NCBI GenBank assembly: GCA_018610125.1
Contig: JAHEOI010000314.1
Location: 1-21,370 of the forward strand
Direction: 5' to 3'
Length of the DNA: 21,370 nucleotides
Origin: Verrucomicrobiota bacterium
GTDB taxonomy: Bacteria > Verrucomicrobiota > Verrucomicrobiia > Limisphaerales > JAHEOI01
Each line of letters starts with the position of its first letter. The stretch's first letter is position 1. The position numbers were made by a program, and so were the translations under genes. The notes beneath the pieces are model-generated. The model was not told the DNA's origin. It was given only the letters and a program-made list of their open reading frames with translations, and ran no database searches. Of the stretch, positions 1 to 8,521 are shown piece after piece.

Positions 1-1
1 C

Positions 2-3000
2 TACCTTACCAAGGCCGAGCAAGACTCGCTGCGTTACCCAAAAGGCGGGCCGGTCCGCCCAAAGGAAGCGGCCGACACCCTCCAGTTGCACCCCGAGTTT
101 AATGTCTCGCTGGTGGCCGCGGAGCCCAAGGTCGTCAACCCGATCGATATCACCTTCGATGCCCACGGCCGAATCTGGGTCGCTGAAACGCCCGAGTATC
201 CGGAAGTAAGAGATCCGAAGAACCCGCAGGATCGCATCAGCATCCTCAAGGATACGGACGACGACGGACGTACCGACAAAAAGCACGTATTTTACAAGGG
301 CCTCGAATTGGTGACAAGCCTCGCCCGCTACCGGGATGGGGTCTTGGTGGCCCAGGCGCCTCAGATTTATTGGCTGCGGGATACCAATGGCGATGGCAAA
401 GCCGACAAAAAGCAGCTTGTGCTTACCGGCTTCGGGACCGGCGATACCCACGCGGTTATCAACCATTTGCGATGGGGGCTCGATGGCTGGGTTTACGCGA
501 CGCTCGGCTATAGCCAAGGCGACTTGCAAAATGCCGAAGGCAAACAGTTCGGGCACTTCAGCGAGGGGGTGCTCCGTTTCCGTCCGGATGGCAGTGCCGT
601 TCAGCAAGTCTCTTCCCGAGGCGGCAACACTTGGGGCGTCGGATTCACCTGGGATGGGGAGCTGTTCTGGTCGCAGGCGACGAGCGGTCGACATCTCTTC
701 CACACGGTCATGCCGTTGTGGGCGCTGCGACGAGGACGCATCGACGACGATCTGCGAAGCTACAGTATCCCGTTGGATCGCTATATCAAGCTCCATCCGG
801 CGATGCACGACGATCGCCCGCCCTATGTCCAGGTGGCGCCGACAGGCGGATTTACCGCGGGAGTCGGATGCACCCCTTATACGGGCGGGGCCTGGCCCGA
901 AAAGCACGCCAACAGTGTCTTTGTCTCCGATCCGACGCTTTGGCTCACCCACCGGGACTTCTATCAACAAGACGGGATCACCTTTTCCGCAAAGCCGGCC
1001 CGTCCCGAAACCGAATTTTTGGCTTCGACCGACCTGTGGTTCTGTCCCGTGGGGCACCGCGTCGGTCCCGATGGCGCGTTGTATCTGGTCGATTTTTACA
1101 ATCAGGCGGTGTCTCACAACGACATCCGTCTGTCGGGTAAGTATCATGGCGAGAATAACCAAGCGATCCGACCGGATCGGGCGCACGATTTTGGGCGTCT
1201 ATGGCGGATCCAGCATGACCGGGCCAAAGATCTCAGCCGACCGGAACTGGCGAAGGGCGGAGCGGCTGAGCGGGTTGACGCGCTTAGCCATCCCAATCGC
1301 TGGTATCGACTGACGGCGCAGCGGTTGTTGGTCGAGAACCGCCAAATGGAAGCCGTGCCCGATCTGAAAAAGCTGTTCAATGGCAGCGATGTTAAGCCTG
1401 TCGCACGGATCCACGCCCTTTGGACATTGGAGCAGTTGGGCCGGCTCTCGGACCGGTTACTGGTCGGCGTCATTAACGATCCCAGCCCCGCGGTCCGAAA
1501 GAACGCGCTCCGCGTTGTCAGCAACCGACACTTCAATGACCGGTCGATCTCCTCTGAGGTTCGTGAAGCGGTGGCGGGGCATATCGATGACAAGAATCCG
1601 GGAAGTCGGCTCGAGGCGCTGATTGCGCTGGGGTCGACGAAGATCGACGGCTCGATCGTCGACGCCTTGATCGCGGAGTACCCAAAGCTCGAGAGTGACT
1701 GGGCCCGATCGGCTGTCGCGGGAGCTTTGCAAGGCAAGCCACAAGAGGGGATTCGCCGGGCATTCGCCATGGAGGAGCCGGGTCGTTATTCGAAGCTCGT
1801 CGGGAAGTTGACGGAGATGCTGGCAACCGGCGAAGAGGCGGCCGCCGAAGCCGCACGCTTGACTCGTTTCCTGGCCGGACCAAAGGGGCAAGTCGCCTCG
1901 CTTCGGGAGGTCGTCATTCGGCGGTTGGTTGAAAGCTTAGGCGAGGACGTCACACCTCGCTTTTCCGATCAACTGGCCCGGGCATTGCGGCGGTTACTCA
2001 AGAGTGATGATACCGGCACCGTGGCTGCGACCGTGCCTTTGGTGAGCCGTTGGGATGCGGAAGGGCGCCTTTCAAATGCCTTGAGCAACCGCCTTTCGGA
2101 GTTCAGTGCCGCCCTGACCGACACCTCGAGGCCGCGAGAGGAGCGTCTGCGATTGGCGCAGGGACTCCTTGGTGCCAAGCCGGTGGATCCCCGAGTGATT
2201 CAAGCCGTGGCCAAGATGTTACAAGAAAGCGGCTCAAATGATTTTAAACGCCAAGTCATTCAAGCAATGACGAACGTCAATCATCCGGATGTGGGAGAAG
2301 CCCTGGTCGAGGCTTATCCCCATTTGTCGCCGGACCTTCAAACCTTGACCATGGACCAATTGCTTCAGCGCCCGGATTGGAGCCGACAAGTGATCAACGC
2401 GCTGAAACAAGAGCGGCTCTCGTTGAACATGCTTGGGGCCGGCACAGTGCAGCGATTGCAAGCCCATCCCAATAAAGACGTGGCCAAGCAGGCGCAAACC
2501 GTGATCGGCAAATTACGCGGGGCGAAAGAGCAGACATTGGAAAAGGCCTTGGCGAATCTGCTGCCCAAAGTGGAAAAGAACGGAGATCCTCAAAAGGGGG
2601 AGCAGCTTTTCAAACAGGCGTGTGCGGTCTGCCATCGTTTCCGAGACCAAGGAAGCGATTTGGGACCTGAGCTGACAGGGATTGGCGCCAACAGCACCCG
2701 CTACCTGTTGGCCAATACGCTCGCCCCCAATCGATCGGTCGCGCCGAACTACGTCGCGTACAACGTCGAAACCAAAGATGGGCGGACGCTCCACGGGATG
2801 ATTGTCCGGGAATCGTCCGAGCAGGTCGTTCTGCGTAACCAGGCCACGACCGAAGACATCCCGCGATCGGAGATCGAAACGATGCGATCGACCGGACGCT
2901 CACTGATGCCCGAAGGCTTCGAAAGCTTGGGCGCCGAGAATTTGAGTCACTTGGTGGCCTATCTTCGGCAAGGGCAACGTGACTATCGTGTACTGAACCT

Positions 3001-3568
3001 CAAAGGCGCCTTCACGACGGATACGGCGCACGGTATGTGGGCGTCACGCTCGGCGAAGGACCAGCGCCTGCATTTGAAGCAATTCGGCATGATTCGCGTC
3101 GATGGCATTCCTTTCCGAGTTCCCCGTCCGGGGGGCACTCCAAGCGGTAATAATGCCGTTGTGCTGAAAGGCGGCAGCGGCTACGCCGATACCTTGCCTC
3201 AACAAGTCGATGTGCAAGCCGATGTGCGTGCGACGAGGCTGCATTTCCTCGGTGGTGTCGGCGGATGGGGCTACCCTTACGGTGACGAAAGTGGCCATGA
3301 TGTGCCGGTCCTCAAAGTGACCGTTCATTATGAGAACGGCGAGACCGAGACGCTGATCATGCATAACGGTGAGGAATTCGCCGATTATATCAGGCGGGTT
3401 GACGTTCCCGGGTCCGATTTTGTCGAGGGCCTGACGAGCGAGGGGCAAGTCCGCTGGTTTTCCAAGGAGCTCGAGCGCGACGGGCGGATCGTTCGGCTTG
3501 AGCTGGCGAGCTACGACAACCATGTCGCGCCGTCGCTGTTGGCCATCACAGCGGAGTTGCCGGATTAG
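2..3568 (+). CDS. PVC-type propeller / HEAT / cytochrome c (CxxCH) protein, 5' end cut by window edge
   Basis: The frame is open to the left edge, so this is the last 1188 residues of a longer protein; the in-frame TTG at 86 is internal, because the propeller blade (HPEFNVSLVAAEP...) continues from codons before it. Numbering from nucleotide 2: an NHL/sorbosone-dehydrogenase-like beta-propeller (about 25-410) holds two DxDxDG calcium loops, DTDDDGRTD (from about 84) and DTNGDGKAD (from about 127). An alpha-helical HEAT-like region follows (about 420-850). A mono-heme cytochrome c domain has CAVCH at 874-878 (nt 2621-2635) with a possible axial Met in SLMPEGF. A further beta-rich domain fills about 1020-1188. 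Order and motifs match TIGR02604/TIGR02603, secreted proteins found mainly in Planctomycetota and Verrucomicrobiota and thought to oxidise sugars or sugar lactones and pass electrons to the heme. Substrate unknown. The sialidase-like gene follows within 60 bases and may be cotranscribed. Confidence 0.93.
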   Translation, partial: YLTKAEQDSLRYPKGGPVRPKEAADTLQLHPEFNVSLVAAEPKVVNPIDITFDAHGRIWVAETPEYPEVRDPKNPQDRISILKDTDDDGRTDKKHVFYKGLELVTSLARYRDGVLVAQAPQIYWLRDTNGDGKADKKQLVLTGFGTGDTHAVINHLRWGLDGWVYATLGYSQGDLQNAEGKQFGHFSEGVLRFRPDGSAVQQVSSRGGNTWGVGFTWDGELFWSQATSGRHLFHTVMPLWALRRGRIDDDLRSYSIPLDRYIKLHPAMHDDRPPYVQVAPTGGFTAGVGCTPYTGGAWPEKHANSVFVSDPTLWLTHRDFYQQDGITFSAKPARPETEFLASTDLWFCPVGHRVGPDGALYLVDFYNQAVSHNDIRLSGKYHGENNQAIRPDRAHDFGRLWRIQHDRAKDLSRPELAKGGAAERVDALSHPNRWYRLTAQRLLVENRQMEAVPDLKKLFNGSDVKPVARIHALWTLEQLGRLSDRLLVGVINDPSPAVRKNALRVVSNRHFNDRSISSEVREAVAGHIDDKNPGSRLEALIALGSTKIDGSIVDALIAEYPKLESDWARSAVAGALQGKPQEGIRRAFAMEEPGRYSKLVGKLTEMLATGEEAAAEAARLTRFLAGPKGQVASLREVVIRRLVESLGEDVTPRFSDQLARALRRLLKSDDTGTVAATVPLVSRWDAEGRLSNALSNRLSEFSAALTDTSRPREERLRLAQGLLGAKPVDPRVIQAVAKMLQESGSNDFKRQVIQAMTNVNHPDVGEALVEAYPHLSPDLQTLTMDQLLQRPDWSRQVINALKQERLSLNMLGAGTVQRLQAHPNKDVAKQAQTVIGKLRGAKEQTLEKALANLLPKVEKNGDPQKGEQLFKQACAVCHRFRDQGSDLGPELTGIGANSTRYLLANTLAPNRSVAPNYVAYNVETKDGRTLHGMIVRESSEQVVLRNQATTEDIPRSEIETMRSTGRSLMPEGFESLGAENLSHLVAYLRQGQRDYRVLNLKGAFTTDTAHGMWASRSAKDQRLHLKQFGMIRVDGIPFRVPRPGGTPSGNNAVVLKGGSGYADTLPQQVDVQADVRATRLHFLGGVGGWGYPYGDESGHDVPVLKVTVHYENGETETLIMHNGEEFADYIRRVDVPGSDFVEGLTSEGQVRWFSKELERDGRIVRLELASYDNHVAPSLLAITAELPD

Positions 3569-3601
3569 ATTCCTTGAACAAGCAAATTGGATCCATTTGA
3601 A
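3569..3601 (+). repeat. Copy 1 of a diverged 33-bp intergenic repeat
   Basis: It begins ATTCCTTGAACA and, with a few substitutions and single-base gaps, matches 5725-5757 (ATTCCTTGAACA, then GCAAATT and TTTGA in the same order). It lies just after the stop of the cytochrome propeller gene, and this argues that TTG 3587, inside it, is not the start of the next gene. Confidence 0.5.
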
Positions 3602-3625
3602 GCGACGCTTCGCTTTCTGTGTCTT

Positions 3626-4615
3626 ATGGAGTTGATGAAGGGGCTGGCAGCATTCGTTGGAATCTCCCTGCTGTTACCGTTTTCAGGGCTGGGCGAGCCG
3701 GCAGATAAGGGCTTGGAGCTGATTTCGGTTCGAAAGATTTGGGATCGGGCCAATCATAATGCCTTCACTGATTTAACCCGTTATCAGGGGAAGTGGTTTT
3801 GTGTCTTCCGTGAGGGGAACGGTCATGTCTCGCCGAAGGGAAAGATTCGCGTTCTCCGTTCCAGTCATGGCACGAACTGGGAATCGGTGGCGCTGCTGGC
3901 CTACCCGAAAGGCGATTTGAGGGACCCGAAAATCACAGTGACCCCGGAAGGGGAGTTGATGCTGACAAGTGTTTGTCGGTTCCCAAAAGATGCCCCACAG
4001 CGACACCAAACCTTGGCGTGGGGCTCGTCGAACGGAGAGCAATGGGGTGAAGCAACCCCGATCGGTGAGCCGGATTTTTGGCTTTGGCGTGTGACTTGGC
4101 ATCGCGGCAAGGCCTACACCTTTGGTTATCATACGGTGGATCCCAGACTGATCAGGTTGTATCGAAGCAAGGATGGAAAGGCATTCGAGACTTGGGTAGC
4201 TCGTGCCTTTACCGAGCAATACCCGAGCGAGGCCGCCCTCTTATTCCGAGAGGATCAAGGCCTTTGTCTTCTCAGACGAGATGGAACGGCCCAACTTGGA
4301 GAGGCCAAGCCGCCCTATCGCGATTGGCACTGGTCGGATCTTGGCTTGCGTATCGGCGGTCCCGATCTCCTTGAGCTGCCTGACGGACGGATTATTGCGG
4401 GGGCAAGGCTCTATCGGGGAGGTGTCAAGACGGCGTTGCTTTGGCTTAATCCCGATACCAAGCGACTGGAAAAGGCCTTGGAGCTGCCTTCCGGCGGCGA
4501 TACGAGCTATCCCGGGTTGATGTGGCATGATGGTCGGATCTGGATGAGCTATTATTCTTCCCACGAAGGGAAGACAAGCATCTACCTGGCACGGATCGCT
4601 CTCTCAAAACCTTAA
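3626..4615 (+). CDS. Secreted sialidase-fold (Asp-box beta-propeller) protein
   Basis: This encodes a protein of about 329 residues if started at ATG 3626. A TTG at 3587 would add 13 residues but lies in a short repeat shared with 5725-5757, and ATG 3635 is also possible; none has a good ribosome site. The N-terminus (MKGLAAFVGISLLLPFSGLGEPA) is a clear Sec signal peptide. Degenerate Asp-box motifs (SxDxGxxW-like) are seen: RSSHGTNWES, GSSNGEQWGE and RSKDGKAFET, typical of six-bladed sialidase/BNR propellers. The catalytic arginine triad and FRIP motif of true sialidases are not obvious, so an exo-sialidase activity cannot be claimed; a glycan-binding or other hydrolase role is as likely. It sits directly behind the cytochrome propeller gene on the same strand and ends 14 bases before the end of the convergent methyltransferase gene. 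Confidence 0.85.
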   Translation: MELMKGLAAFVGISLLLPFSGLGEPADKGLELISVRKIWDRANHNAFTDLTRYQGKWFCVFREGNGHVSPKGKIRVLRSSHGTNWESVALLAYPKGDLRDPKITVTPEGELMLTSVCRFPKDAPQRHQTLAWGSSNGEQWGEATPIGEPDFWLWRVTWHRGKAYTFGYHTVDPRLIRLYRSKDGKAFETWVARAFTEQYPSEAALLFREDQGLCLLRRDGTAQLGEAKPPYRDWHWSDLGLRIGGPDLLELPDGRIIAGARLYRGGVKTALLWLNPDTKRLEKALELPSGGDTSYPGLMWHDGRIWMSYYSSHEGKTSIYLARIALSKP

Positions 4616-4629
4616 AAAAAGGCAAATGG

Positions 4630-5505
4630 CTACCGCTTTTTCAAGGTCACGCTGATTCCGGCGCCTTCCATTAAGACGAAGACGGTGTCGAGCTCGGGCC
4701 GGGTGGTAATGGCGTCGATAAAGCGCGGGTCCGGTTCCGGGACACGCATGTTGTGAGCGAGGATAAGCCCGCCCGGCTTAATGCGGGGGAGAAGCTTGTT
4801 CAGGTAATCGACATAACCCTCTTTATCCGCATCGAGGAAAAGAATGTCAATCGGCCCCTCGTGCTGTTTCACCGTCTTGTGGGCATTCCCTTCAATGACA
4901 GTAATCCTTTCCGAGACGCCGGCCTTTTTAAAATTCTTTTTCGCTTTGCGGATTCGGTCCGGATCAATCTCGTGGGTGTAAAGCCGGCCGCCGGTTTCTC
5001 GTAAAGCCAAAGCAAACCAAATTGAGGAGTACCCGGTCGAAGTGCCGATTTCTACGACACGCTTGGCGTTCGTGGCTTCGGTCAGAAGTCGCAAAAGCCG
5101 TCCGTCAGTCGGCGAGACATTGTAATACCACTCACCTTGCCTCATCTGATCGAGAACCTTTAAGATCTGCTTTTCCGCAGGATCGTTTGCCTTCGGGGGT
5201 TGATTCAGGTCGCTCCCGCTCGGTATCCCAAAGCCTTCGGGAGGGCCTCCCGAATCGGTCAGCTCATCCTCTTCGAGCCGATCGTTTCCGCTGTTGTCAA
5301 GCTGTCGAAGCGCTGCGGGCGCATTATCCATTTCGTCGGCGGACAAGATGCCATTATCATTGGCGTCCAATGCCTTCATCAGCTCGGTGTCGGTATCGGA
5401 TTCGTCTCCTCCGCTTTGGCCTCCGGCCTCCGGCAGTCCAAGCAGGGTGAGAAACAGCGCGATTGCCACGCTGTGTGCTATCAAAGAGCGGTTTTTGACT
5501 GTCAT
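4630..5505 (-). CDS. Exported EF-hand / SAM-dependent O-methyltransferase fusion
   Basis: This is about 291 residues from the ATG at 5505. That start is chosen because GGAAGG (5515-5520) lies 9 bases upstream, whereas ATG 5514 abuts the same motif and would have no spacing. The N-terminus MTVKNRSLIAHSVAIALFLTLLGL is a signal peptide or anchor. Two EF-hand loops follow: DANDNGILSADE, then a weaker DNSGNDRLEEDE. The remainder is a Rossmann-fold methyltransferase of the catechol/caffeoyl-CoA O-methyltransferase type (Methyltransf_3/24): motif I VVEIGTSTGYSS, the acidic residue in YTHEIDPDR, and LFLDADKEGYVDYL. Many PVC proteins carry EF-hands, but an exported SAM-dependent enzyme is odd because SAM is cytosolic. 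It is convergent with the sialidase-like gene, with no clear terminator in the 14-base gap. The acceptor substrate is unknown. Confidence 0.88.
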   Translation of the reverse strand: MTVKNRSLIAHSVAIALFLTLLGLPEAGGQSGGDESDTDTELMKALDANDNGILSADEMDNAPAALRQLDNSGNDRLEEDELTDSGGPPEGFGIPSGSDLNQPPKANDPAEKQILKVLDQMRQGEWYYNVSPTDGRLLRLLTEATNAKRVVEIGTSTGYSSIWFALALRETGGRLYTHEIDPDRIRKAKKNFKKAGVSERITVIEGNAHKTVKQHEGPIDILFLDADKEGYVDYLNKLLPRIKPGGLILAHNMRVPEPDPRFIDAITTRPELDTVFVLMEGAGISVTLKKR

Positions 5506-5724
5506 TGTTTCCATCCTTCCAATGCCTTGTTGACGAAACGAATTCGGGCTTGCCGAGGGCCCTGTGATCACGATCAATGTTGTGATCTCAATTTATTTCA
5601 AGGGTTGGGGCCGGGTCAAAACGAATCGACAGGTTGCCTGCAGGGAGCGTTCACGCACTCATTATTGAAGTGCTCCAAGAGGGATGGTAAATTGATCGCT
5701 GGTACCTATGGGAAAAGTACCTGG

Positions 5725-5757
5725 ATTCCTTGAACACCGCAAATTTGATGCTTTTGA
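5725..5757 (+). repeat. Copy 2 of the diverged 33-bp intergenic repeat
   Basis: This matches 3569-3601. Its first nine bases, ATTCCTTGA, also reappear inverted as TCAAGGAAT at 5796-5804, so this copy could form the left arm of an 80-base inverted structure that the 3569 copy lacks. Confidence 0.45.
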
Positions 5758-5860
5758 GTCAAGTTTTGCCGCTTGCCCTCGTCACGTTTTCGGTCTCAAG
5801 GAATCTGTGGCGAGGGCGCTAAGGAACGGTCTCCTTTTCCCTTCCGCCGAGAGGAAAATC

Positions 5861-5874
5861 AGCGAGGCGTAGAC
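5861..5874 (-). repeat. Partial reverse copy of the dispersed GAGGC palindrome
   Basis: Read on the minus strand it is GTCT followed directly by ACGCCTCGCT, as if the GAGGCA arm of the dispersed element (GTCTGAGGCAACGCCTCGCT in the copy near 13396) had been deleted. It is short, so chance cannot be excluded. Confidence 0.35.
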
Positions 5875-5926
5875 AGGAAGCGTTTGAATGCAACCAAAGG
5901 TCTTGTTTAGCCGTATGGTTCGAATA

Positions 5927-5950
5927 GTCTGAGGCAACGCCTCGCCGGGA
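5927..5950 (+). repeat. Dispersed GAGGC palindromic repeat, copy A
   Basis: The core GAGGCAACGCCTC (5931-5943) is a 5-bp stem with an AAC loop, preceded by GTCT and followed by GCCGGGA. The same core and flanks recur near 13399 and 13580. It lies about 65 bases upstream of the GTG start of the PAS-GGDEF-EAL gene. Confidence 0.75.
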
Positions 5951-6013
5951 GTATATCAGGTAAAATGAGTAGGGGTGAAAGGTGGCGTTTTTTAGGAAAG
6001 AGGTGAGCCCGTC

Positions 6014-8410
6014 GTGGAAGTAATGAAACATCTTCCCGGAACCGTATTTGTATTTAATGATACGGGCCGAATGGTTTTCTGGAACCCTCACTTGGAGGAA
6101 GTGACAGGCTGGCGGAGCGATGAGATTCGAGAGATGCATCCCCTTGGGTTCTTTACCCTTGAAAGCCGTCCCGAGATCGACAAGGGCATCCATGCAGTGT
6201 TTGAGAGCGGGTATGGTGAGGCCGAGGGGGAGCTTCTAACTCGATGGAACGGTCGAAAGCCCTACCGGTTTGCGGCAACACGGGTCGAGGGCGAACAAGG
6301 GGTGATGGCGGTCGGCCTGGGAATCGATATCGGGGAGCAACGGCGGGCCGAGCGAGCGCTTCGAGAAAGCGAAGAGCGATTTCGCGCGGTGTTCGAGCAG
6401 GCTGCCTTAGGGATCGCTGTGGTGGGATGGGATCGACGGCCGCGCCGCGTCAATCGCGCATTGGAGCAGATGCTAGGTCGCTCGGCCGAGGATCTGTATC
6501 GATTCAGGTTCGAGGAAATCACCCACCCGGAGGATGCGGCCACCGACTTGAGATTGTTCTCCGAGCTGCTTTCGGGGACAAGACCGAGCTACTATATCGA
6601 AAAGCGTTTTCTTGCTCCGGATGGTAGGATCGTTTGGGCTGGATTGACGGTTTCACGCCTTGGAGTGCTTGGGAATGGCAGGCCGGAGGTCGTGGTGGCA
6701 ATGGTCCAGGACAAGACCGAGGGGAAGCGGTCGGAGGATTACCTCCGCCGGGCGTTTGTCCTTTTTGACAACACCCAGCAAGGGGTGATTGTCACCGACG
6801 CGGAGCAGACGATCATCTCGGTGAACCCGGCCTTTTGCAAGATTACCGGCTACACCGAGGCCGAGGTGCGCGGTAAGAACCCGAGGCTTCTTAGGTCGGG
6901 GTACCAAGGGCGCGCCTTTTATGAAGCGATGTGGCTCAGCATCAGGCAAAACGGCTGGTGGGAAGGGGAGATTTGGAATCGGCGAAAGGATGGCAGTCTT
7001 TACCTGGAGTGGCTTCATATCAGTGTCGTGCGCGACAACACGGGTGAGATAAGCAATTATATCGGAATCTTCAGTGACATAACGGAACATCGTGAATCTG
7101 AGGAACAGCTCGATTACCTGGCTTACCATGATTCATTGACCGGGTTGCCAAACCGACGACTCTTTCTGAAAAGAGTGGAGTACGCCATGAGCGGGGCCAA
7201 GCGCCGAAATGAGGTCTTAATGGTGGCGCTCTTAGACCTTGACCATTTCCAAGAGATCAACGAGACGCTGGGCCATCCGTTCGGGGATCGGTTGCTGCAG
7301 ACGGTTGCCCGGCATTTGGCCGAGCGGATTCGGGCAAGTGACACGCTGGCATGCGGCGGCGGTGATAAGTTTTGGGTGCTCTTTGAAGAGCTCAAAGACG
7401 AAAACGAGGCCTATTGGCTGGCGGAAAGCTTTCGACAGGAGTTTCCACAGTCTCTCGAAGTCGACGGACGCACCATCAATGTCACGACAAGCTTTGGGTT
7501 TAGCTGTTATCCGACTCACGCGGAAACGGTCGAGGCATTGTGCAAAAACGCCGAAGCGGCCATGTACCACGTGAAACGGACAGGGCGCAATGACTTCCGC
7601 TTTTACACGGATGATGTGCTTACCGAGGCGGTTCGACGGATGAAGATGAGGCAAGGGCTACACCGGGCCATCGAGGAGAATGAGCTCGTGTTGCACTATC
7701 AGCCTCAATTCGATCTGCATACAACCGGGATCGTCGGAATGGAGGCGTTGGTGCGATGGAATCACCCCGAAAAAGGGATGGTGCCTCCGACGGACTTCAT
7801 CCCGATCGCCGAAGAGATGGGACTGATCAGGCAGCTCTCGGATTGGATCCTTAAGACGGCGTGTGCTCAAGGGAGGGCTTGGCTGGAAACGGGTATTCGG
7901 TTCGGGCGCTTGGCTGTCAACCTGTCCGCCGCGGAAATGCGATTCGGGGATATCGCTTCCCGGTTGCAGGGTATCTTGGACGAAACCGGGTTCCCGGCGG
8001 AGTATCTCGAAATCGAAATCACCGAAACCTCGGTGATGGATTGGTCCCGCGAGATCGGGCAGGCGTTTGCGGAGCTACGTCAGCAAGGCATCACGGTTTC
8101 GATAGACGACTTTGGAACGGGGTATTCGTCACTCGTGCGACTCAGGGAGCTCCCGATTGACAAGCTGAAAATGGACAAGAGCTTTGTCGCGGACGTGCCG
8201 GACAAGGAGGATTGTATCGCTATTCTTCGGGCGATGATCGCAATGGCCCATGCCTTGGGACTTGTCGTTGTGGCGGAAGGGGTGGAAACCGAGCTACAGC
8301 GTCAATTTCTCATCAAGGAAGGCTGCGACTGCGCCCAGGGGTTTTTCTGGGCAAGACCGCAAGCAAGTCCCGATTTCGAAAGGGAGCCAGGCTCGCTGAG
8401 TCTCGATTAG
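6014..8410 (+). CDS. PAS-PAS-PAS-GGDEF-EAL cyclic di-GMP protein, probable phosphodiesterase
   Basis: This 798-residue protein has a GTG start supported by AAAGAGGTGA seven bases upstream. No membrane segments are seen, so it is probably cytoplasmic. Three PAS domains (about 1-115, 118-245, 248-375) come before a GGDEF domain (about 375-540) and an EAL domain (about 548-790). The cyclase signature reads GGDKF (449-453) with Lys in place of the key Glu, and the usual upstream Arg is Cys447, so cyclase activity is doubtful. The inhibitory I-site RASD (440-443) and the metal-binding DLDHFQEIN motif remain. The EAL domain looks complete: EALVRW at 577, NLSA, EITE, DDFGTG at 698, LKMDKSF, VAEGVE and AQGFFWARP. 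The simplest reading is a sensor-controlled c-di-GMP phosphodiesterase whose GGDEF domain is regulatory. The signal sensed by the PAS domains is not evident. The next gene is on the same strand 111 bases later. Confidence 0.95.
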   Translation: MEVMKHLPGTVFVFNDTGRMVFWNPHLEEVTGWRSDEIREMHPLGFFTLESRPEIDKGIHAVFESGYGEAEGELLTRWNGRKPYRFAATRVEGEQGVMAVGLGIDIGEQRRAERALRESEERFRAVFEQAALGIAVVGWDRRPRRVNRALEQMLGRSAEDLYRFRFEEITHPEDAATDLRLFSELLSGTRPSYYIEKRFLAPDGRIVWAGLTVSRLGVLGNGRPEVVVAMVQDKTEGKRSEDYLRRAFVLFDNTQQGVIVTDAEQTIISVNPAFCKITGYTEAEVRGKNPRLLRSGYQGRAFYEAMWLSIRQNGWWEGEIWNRRKDGSLYLEWLHISVVRDNTGEISNYIGIFSDITEHRESEEQLDYLAYHDSLTGLPNRRLFLKRVEYAMSGAKRRNEVLMVALLDLDHFQEINETLGHPFGDRLLQTVARHLAERIRASDTLACGGGDKFWVLFEELKDENEAYWLAESFRQEFPQSLEVDGRTINVTTSFGFSCYPTHAETVEALCKNAEAAMYHVKRTGRNDFRFYTDDVLTEAVRRMKMRQGLHRAIEENELVLHYQPQFDLHTTGIVGMEALVRWNHPEKGMVPPTDFIPIAEEMGLIRQLSDWILKTACAQGRAWLETGIRFGRLAVNLSAAEMRFGDIASRLQGILDETGFPAEYLEIEITETSVMDWSREIGQAFAELRQQGITVSIDDFGTGYSSLVRLRELPIDKLKMDKSFVADVPDKEDCIAILRAMIAMAHALGLVVVAEGVETELQRQFLIKEGCDCAQGFFWARPQASPDFEREPGSLSLD

Positions 8411-8416
8411 TTGACC

Positions 8417-8434
8417 GGTCCGAGGCAACCCCTC
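8417..8434 (+). repeat. Degenerate copy of the dispersed GAGGC palindrome, copy B
   Basis: It reads GGTCCGAGGCAACCCCTC; the core differs from GAGGCAACGCCTC by one base, which breaks the stem. It starts six bases after the stop of the PAS-GGDEF-EAL gene and overlaps the upstream TTG-initiated extension of the next reading frame, which supports a later start for that gene. Confidence 0.5.
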
Positions 8435-8521
8435 ATGAGTCGATTTCAAGCAAGAATTTTCAGAAAAGGGCTTTCGAAATCGGGATTTCCTGCCATACTG
8501 ATGCCAAAACCAGAGATCGCT

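Larger units (their letters stand above)
5506..6013. other. Intergenic region with repeats between divergent genes
   Basis: About 500 bases lie between the divergent methyltransferase and PAS-GGDEF-EAL genes. No convincing coding sequence is seen. It holds a 33-bp diverged repeat (5725-5757, partner at 3569-3601), an imperfect 11-bp inverted repeat (5775-5785 with 5807-5817), a partial reverse copy (5861-5874) and a full copy (5927-5950) of the dispersed GAGGC palindrome. A strong ribosome site, AAAGAGGTGA (5998-6007), ends it. No sigma-70 promoter stood out for either gene. Confidence 0.6.

Noticed and set aside
336..1313. A 325-codon plus-strand reading frame inside the left-edge propeller gene
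   Set aside because: It overlaps the clear propeller coding sequence in another frame and has Arg/Ser/Pro-rich composition with no recognisable domain; it is a by-product of GC-rich codon use.
4600..4650. A bidirectional terminator between the sialidase-like and methyltransferase genes
   Set aside because: A-run and T-run flank the short gap, but the intervening bases do not form a matching GC stem.
5563..5578. A CRP-like site, TGTGATCACGATCAAT, upstream of the methyltransferase gene
   Set aside because: The right half-site departs from TCACA at two or more positions and there is no Crp/FNR gene in view; a match of this quality is expected by chance.
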